Positions 6,155 through 8,736 of a DNA stretch of 8,736 bases are shown one piece after another. This DNA is from Ruminococcaceae bacterium UBA5408. Its GTDB lineage: Bacteria; Bacillota; Clostridia; Oscillospirales; Acutalibacteraceae. A program made the position numbers and the translations under genes. How positions within the stretch are numbered: the first letter of the stretch is position 1; the number at the start of each line of letters is the position of its first letter. The stretch is from assembly GCA_002407645.1 (NCBI GenBank), contig DHNU01000068.1:1-8736 (forward strand), given 5' to 3'. A model generated the notes under the pieces. That model made no database searches, was not told the DNA's origin, and saw only the letters and a list, made by a program, of their open reading frames with translations.

Positions 6155-6970
6155 TCAGCGAAGTGCCGCCGGGAAATACAGCGAACACCAAACAACCGCC
6201 GAGCATACAATAAACGTTGCGAAGACCGCAACGGCATCCCTGCCCGTAGCATGAAGTATCTTCATCTTTGTGCGTCCCTCACCTCCGTGGTAACAGCGGC
6301 ACTCCATAGCCATGGCAAGGTCATAGGCGCGGCGAAAAGATGAAACAAAAAGCGGAATCAAAATCGGTATAAGTGCCTTAACTCTCTGCATTAACCCGCC
6401 GCTTTCCAAATCGGCTCCCCTTGCTTTCTGTGCGCTCATAATTTTATCTGTTTCTTCAAGCAGGGTTGGCACAAAGCGCAGCGCAATAGTCATCATCATC
6501 GCTATTTCATGAACTTTAATATGAAAAACTTTAAGCGGTTTCATAATTCTTTCGAGCGCATCCGTAAGGTCAGTTGGTGAAGTGGTAAAAGTTAAAACCG
6601 AACTGAACAAGATTAAACTTACAATTCGGATTGTAATGAAAATTGCATTTGAAATTCCGCCGGTCGTTATCTGCATAAATCCCCACTGCCAAACGACCTG
6701 CCCGCTTCCGTAAAACAAATTCAGAACAGAAGTAAATATGATAACAAAAAGTATTGCTTTTAAACTTTTGAAATATTGTTTAATAGGTACACCCGATAGA
6801 AGCAGTACCGTAAAAACCAAAGCAGTCATTGTCAGCAGTCCCTGAAAATTCGAGGCAATAAATATAAACACGATATAAACAAAAGTAAGTAAAATTTTAA
6901 CTCTTGCGTCAAGTCTGTGAATAAATGACTTTCCGGGAAAATACTGACCGAGAGTTATGTCCCTAACCAT
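6155..6970 (-). CDS. ecfT: ECF transporter transmembrane coupling protein EcfT
   Basis: This 271-residue integral membrane protein couples ATP hydrolysis by EcfA1/EcfA2 to movement of exchangeable S components that bind vitamins or metal ions. It begins with the typical GQYFPGKSFIHRLDARVK (8-25). Hydrophobic helices lie at about 25-40, 45-60, 71-88, 107-128 and 245-266. The cytoplasmic coupling region holds SPTDL (131-135), ALRFVPTLLEE (163-173) and the first ARG motif (183-185). The second motif, normally ARG or ARC in AMEARCY, reads C224-R225-C226 here. The start codon overlaps the end of ecfA2 by 8 bp and has GGAGG 8 nt upstream, so translation is coupled. No S-component gene is adjacent, as expected for a shared (group II) module. 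Confidence 0.95.
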   Translation of the reverse strand: MVRDITLGQYFPGKSFIHRLDARVKILLTFVYIVFIFIASNFQGLLTMTALVFTVLLLSGVPIKQYFKSLKAILFVIIFTSVLNLFYGSGQVVWQWGFMQITTGGISNAIFITIRIVSLILFSSVLTFTTSPTDLTDALERIMKPLKVFHIKVHEIAMMMTIALRFVPTLLEETDKIMSAQKARGADLESGGLMQRVKALIPILIPLFVSSFRRAYDLAMAMECRCYHGGEGRTKMKILHATGRDAVAVFATFIVCSAVVWCSLYFPAALR

Positions 6971-7829
6971 GTTTTTTACCTCCTTTTCCTAAAATCGGGA
7001 GAAGCTGTTTAATGGCTTCTTCCACTGTAAGAACTGTATCAACAGGATAACCTTTATTTTTTAATACCGACATTATTTTAGTTATCTCAGGCACCCTAAG
7101 CCCTATTTCTTCGAGTTCCCTATCCCTTGCAAACACTTTTTCTGTAGAATCAAACATCTTTACATGACCTGAATTCATCACAAGCACTTTATCCGCTGTT
7201 CGTGCGATATCCTCCATGCTGTGTGAAACAAGAAGAACAGTATTGTGTCTGACCTTGTGGTAACTTACAATTTGGCTTAAAAGCACATCACGTCCACGAG
7301 GGTCAAGTCCCGCCGTCGGCTCGTCAAGAATTAAAACATCGGGGTCCATAGCGATTACTCCCGCAATTGCAACCCGACGTTTTTCTCCGCCGGAAAGTTC
7401 AAATGGACTTTTACTTAAAAGTTCCTCTTTTAATCCGACAAAGTCCGCGGCAGCACAGGCACGACGTTTAATTTCTTCGCTGTCAAGCCCCATGTTCCCC
7501 GGACCGAACGAGATATCTTTTATGACTGTTTCTTCAAACAGCTGATGCTCCGGATACTGAAATACCATACCAACTTTAAAGCGTACATCGCGGATTTTCT
7601 TCGGTTCCTCCCAAATATCTTTTCCGTTTAACAACACTTGTCCCTTTGTTGGTTTAAGAAGACCGTTAAGTTGTTGAATAAATGTGGATTTTCCGGAACC
7701 GGTATGGCCGATAACACCTATAAACTCCCCTTTTTCTATGGATATGTTTACGTTTTCGACCGCTGTTTTACAAAACGGAGTACCTTCTCCGTAAGTATAA
7801 GTTAAGTTTTTTGTTTCGATGACAGGCAT
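6963..7829 (-). CDS. ecfA2: ECF transporter ATPase EcfA2
   Basis: This 288-residue ABC ATPase pairs with EcfA1 to power the ECF transporter on the cytoplasmic membrane face. It has Walker A GHTGSGKST (41-49), Q-loop Q91 in FQYPEHQLF (90-98), signature LSGGE (145-149), Walker B VLILDEP with catalytic E170, a GLDPRGR D-loop (174-180) and switch histidine H203. FQYPEHQLFEETV is typical of EcfA2 rather than EcfA1. After about residue 245 comes the C-terminal domain used for ATPase dimer contact in ECF systems. It starts 10 bp after ecfA1 with AGGAG overlapping the ecfA1 stop, and it overlaps ecfT by 8 bp. Confidence 0.95.
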   Translation of the reverse strand: MPVIETKNLTYTYGEGTPFCKTAVENVNISIEKGEFIGVIGHTGSGKSTFIQQLNGLLKPTKGQVLLNGKDIWEEPKKIRDVRFKVGMVFQYPEHQLFEETVIKDISFGPGNMGLDSEEIKRRACAAADFVGLKEELLSKSPFELSGGEKRRVAIAGVIAMDPDVLILDEPTAGLDPRGRDVLLSQIVSYHKVRHNTVLLVSHSMEDIARTADKVLVMNSGHVKMFDSTEKVFARDRELEEIGLRVPEITKIMSVLKNKGYPVDTVLTVEEAIKQLLPILGKGGKKHG

Positions 7830-7839
7830 TAAAATTCTC

Positions 7840-8697
7840 CTACTTAGCTTTATTTAAAAGCGGTTCAAGAGCCGCCACACATTCTTCAATATTTAATATA
7901 CCGTCCGGCAAATTGAATCCCGCTGCCCTTAAACGGTGTATGAGTTCTGTTGACTGAGGTACGTCGAGCTTATGTTTTTTCAAAAGTTCAACCTGTGAAA
8001 AAACTTCTTTAGGCGAACCCTCGGTTAAAATTTCTCCGCTGTCCATAACAATAACCCTGTCCGCCTGTACGGCCTCATCCATATAATGCGTAATCAATAC
8101 TATTGTAATCCCGCGTTCCTTATTCAGTTTATGAATTGTATTCATTACTTCTGTTCGTCCGCGGGGGTCAAGCATTGCCGTAGGCTCGTCCAACACAATG
8201 CAGTCGGGCTCCATAGCAATTATTCCGGCTATGGCTATGCGCTGTTTTTGTCCTCCCGAAAGCTTATACGGTGCATTATGGCGGAAATCGTACATTTCAA
8301 CCGTTTTTAATGCTTCGTCCACTCTTTCTCGAATTTTAGCGGGCGGCACACCTAAATTTTCAGGGCCGAAAGCAACATCTTCCTCGACAATACTCGCTAC
8401 AAGCTGGTTGTCGGGGTTCTGCAAAACGAGTCCCACTCGGCGGCGTATTTCATATAGGACGCTTTCGTCAACTGTGTCCATTTTATCCACATACACCTTA
8501 CCACCGCTTGGCAGAAGCATAGCATTGAACATTTTTGCAATTGTAGATTTACCCGAACCGTTATGCCCCAAAAGTGCAACAAATTCACCTTTTTTAATTC
8601 CGAGTGAAACTTTGTGTAAAACTTCTTGCCGCTCTTCGGTATCAGGTTCATCATAACTAAAGGATATGTTATCTGCTTTGATATAATCCATTCCCAT
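7840..8697 (-). CDS. ecfA1: ECF transporter ATPase EcfA1
   Basis: This 285-residue ABC ATPase is the first gene of the ECF energizing module. It has Walker [10 protein letters not shown] (44-52), Q-loop Q93 in LQNPDNQLV (92-100), signature LSGGQ (146-150), Walker B CIVLDE with catalytic E171, a MLDPRGR D-loop (175-181) and switch histidine H204. The QNPDNQ segment is the usual EcfA1 signature. The C-terminal dimer-contact domain is complete. The first ATG is preferred because GGAG (8703-8706) lies 5 nt upstream; the ATG two codons later has poorer spacing. The last 39 bp of the window upstream of it show only this ribosome binding site and no recognisable promoter, so the operon probably begins further right, commonly after rplQ. 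Confidence 0.96.
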   Translation of the reverse strand: MGMDYIKADNISFSYDEPDTEERQEVLHKVSLGIKKGEFVALLGHNGSGKSTIAKMFNAMLLPSGGKVYVDKMDTVDESVLYEIRRRVGLVLQNPDNQLVASIVEEDVAFGPENLGVPPAKIRERVDEALKTVEMYDFRHNAPYKLSGGQKQRIAIAGIIAMEPDCIVLDEPTAMLDPRGRTEVMNTIHKLNKERGITIVLITHYMDEAVQADRVIVMDSGEILTEGSPKEVFSQVELLKKHKLDVPQSTELIHRLRAAGFNLPDGILNIEECVAALEPLLNKAK

Positions 8698-8736
8698 ATT
8701 TACTCCATACTAATTTCATTTACTTTCCCATATTGC

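Noticed and set aside
6127..6252. A longer truA reading frame starting at 6252.
   Set aside because: The extra 42 codons overlap ecfT and resemble no TruA N-terminus; the ATG at 6126 has a good AGGAG and begins the conserved domain.
8198..8656. A 152-codon plus-strand open frame opposite ecfA1.
   Set aside because: It mirrors the ABC motifs of the real gene on the other strand and has no domain of its own.
8698..8736. A riboswitch or promoter before ecfA1.
   Set aside because: Only 39 bases are visible, holding a ribosome binding site and no recognised element.

Overview
This window looks like the chromosome of a low-GC Gram-positive bacterium of the class Clostridia, most likely in the Ruminococcaceae/Oscillospiraceae area. 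That placement is inferred from AT-rich spacers, consensus sigma-A promoters, strong AGGAGG-type ribosome binding sites, tRNA genes with encoded CCA ends, and protein families typical of Firmicutes (ClpE-type unfoldase, CvpA, a shared ECF energizing module). Every gene lies on the minus strand, so transcription runs from the right edge to the left.

In transcription order, the right part (8697 down to 5368) is a tight block: ecfA1, ecfA2 and ecfT, which encode the two ATPases and the transmembrane coupling protein of an energy-coupling-factor vitamin/metal transporter, followed by truA (tRNA pseudouridine synthase). In many Firmicutes this block follows the ribosomal-protein/rpoA/rplQ cluster, which would lie just beyond the right edge. 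No substrate-binding S component is present, as expected for a module shared by S components encoded elsewhere. truA overlaps the start of a gene for a membrane-anchored, probably beta-propeller protein of unknown function (DUF5711-like).

The middle part (4137 down to 586) starts with a candidate promoter in a 70-bp spacer. It is followed by cvpA, a CDP-alcohol phosphatidyltransferase gene directly abutting it, and a clpE-type AAA+ unfoldase gene with an N-terminal zinc finger. No CtsR-type heptad operator was seen upstream of clpE.

The left part (1-493) is a tRNA cluster: Gly(TCC), Arg(TCT), His(GTG) and Gln(TTG), then the 5' end of a further tRNA (probably Lys) cut by the window edge. Two near-perfect promoters, each with TTGACA and an extended -10, indicate two tRNA transcription units, one starting before Gly and one before the last tRNA.

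I see essentially ordinary core genome: no mobile element, CRISPR array, riboswitch or defence system. The points that deserve a second look are small: an inverted repeat over the tRNA-Gly promoter, an 18/20 tandem duplication covering the clpE stop codon, the uncharacterised propeller protein, the long charged linker in ClpE, and a few changed motif residues in TruA, EcfT and tRNA-His.
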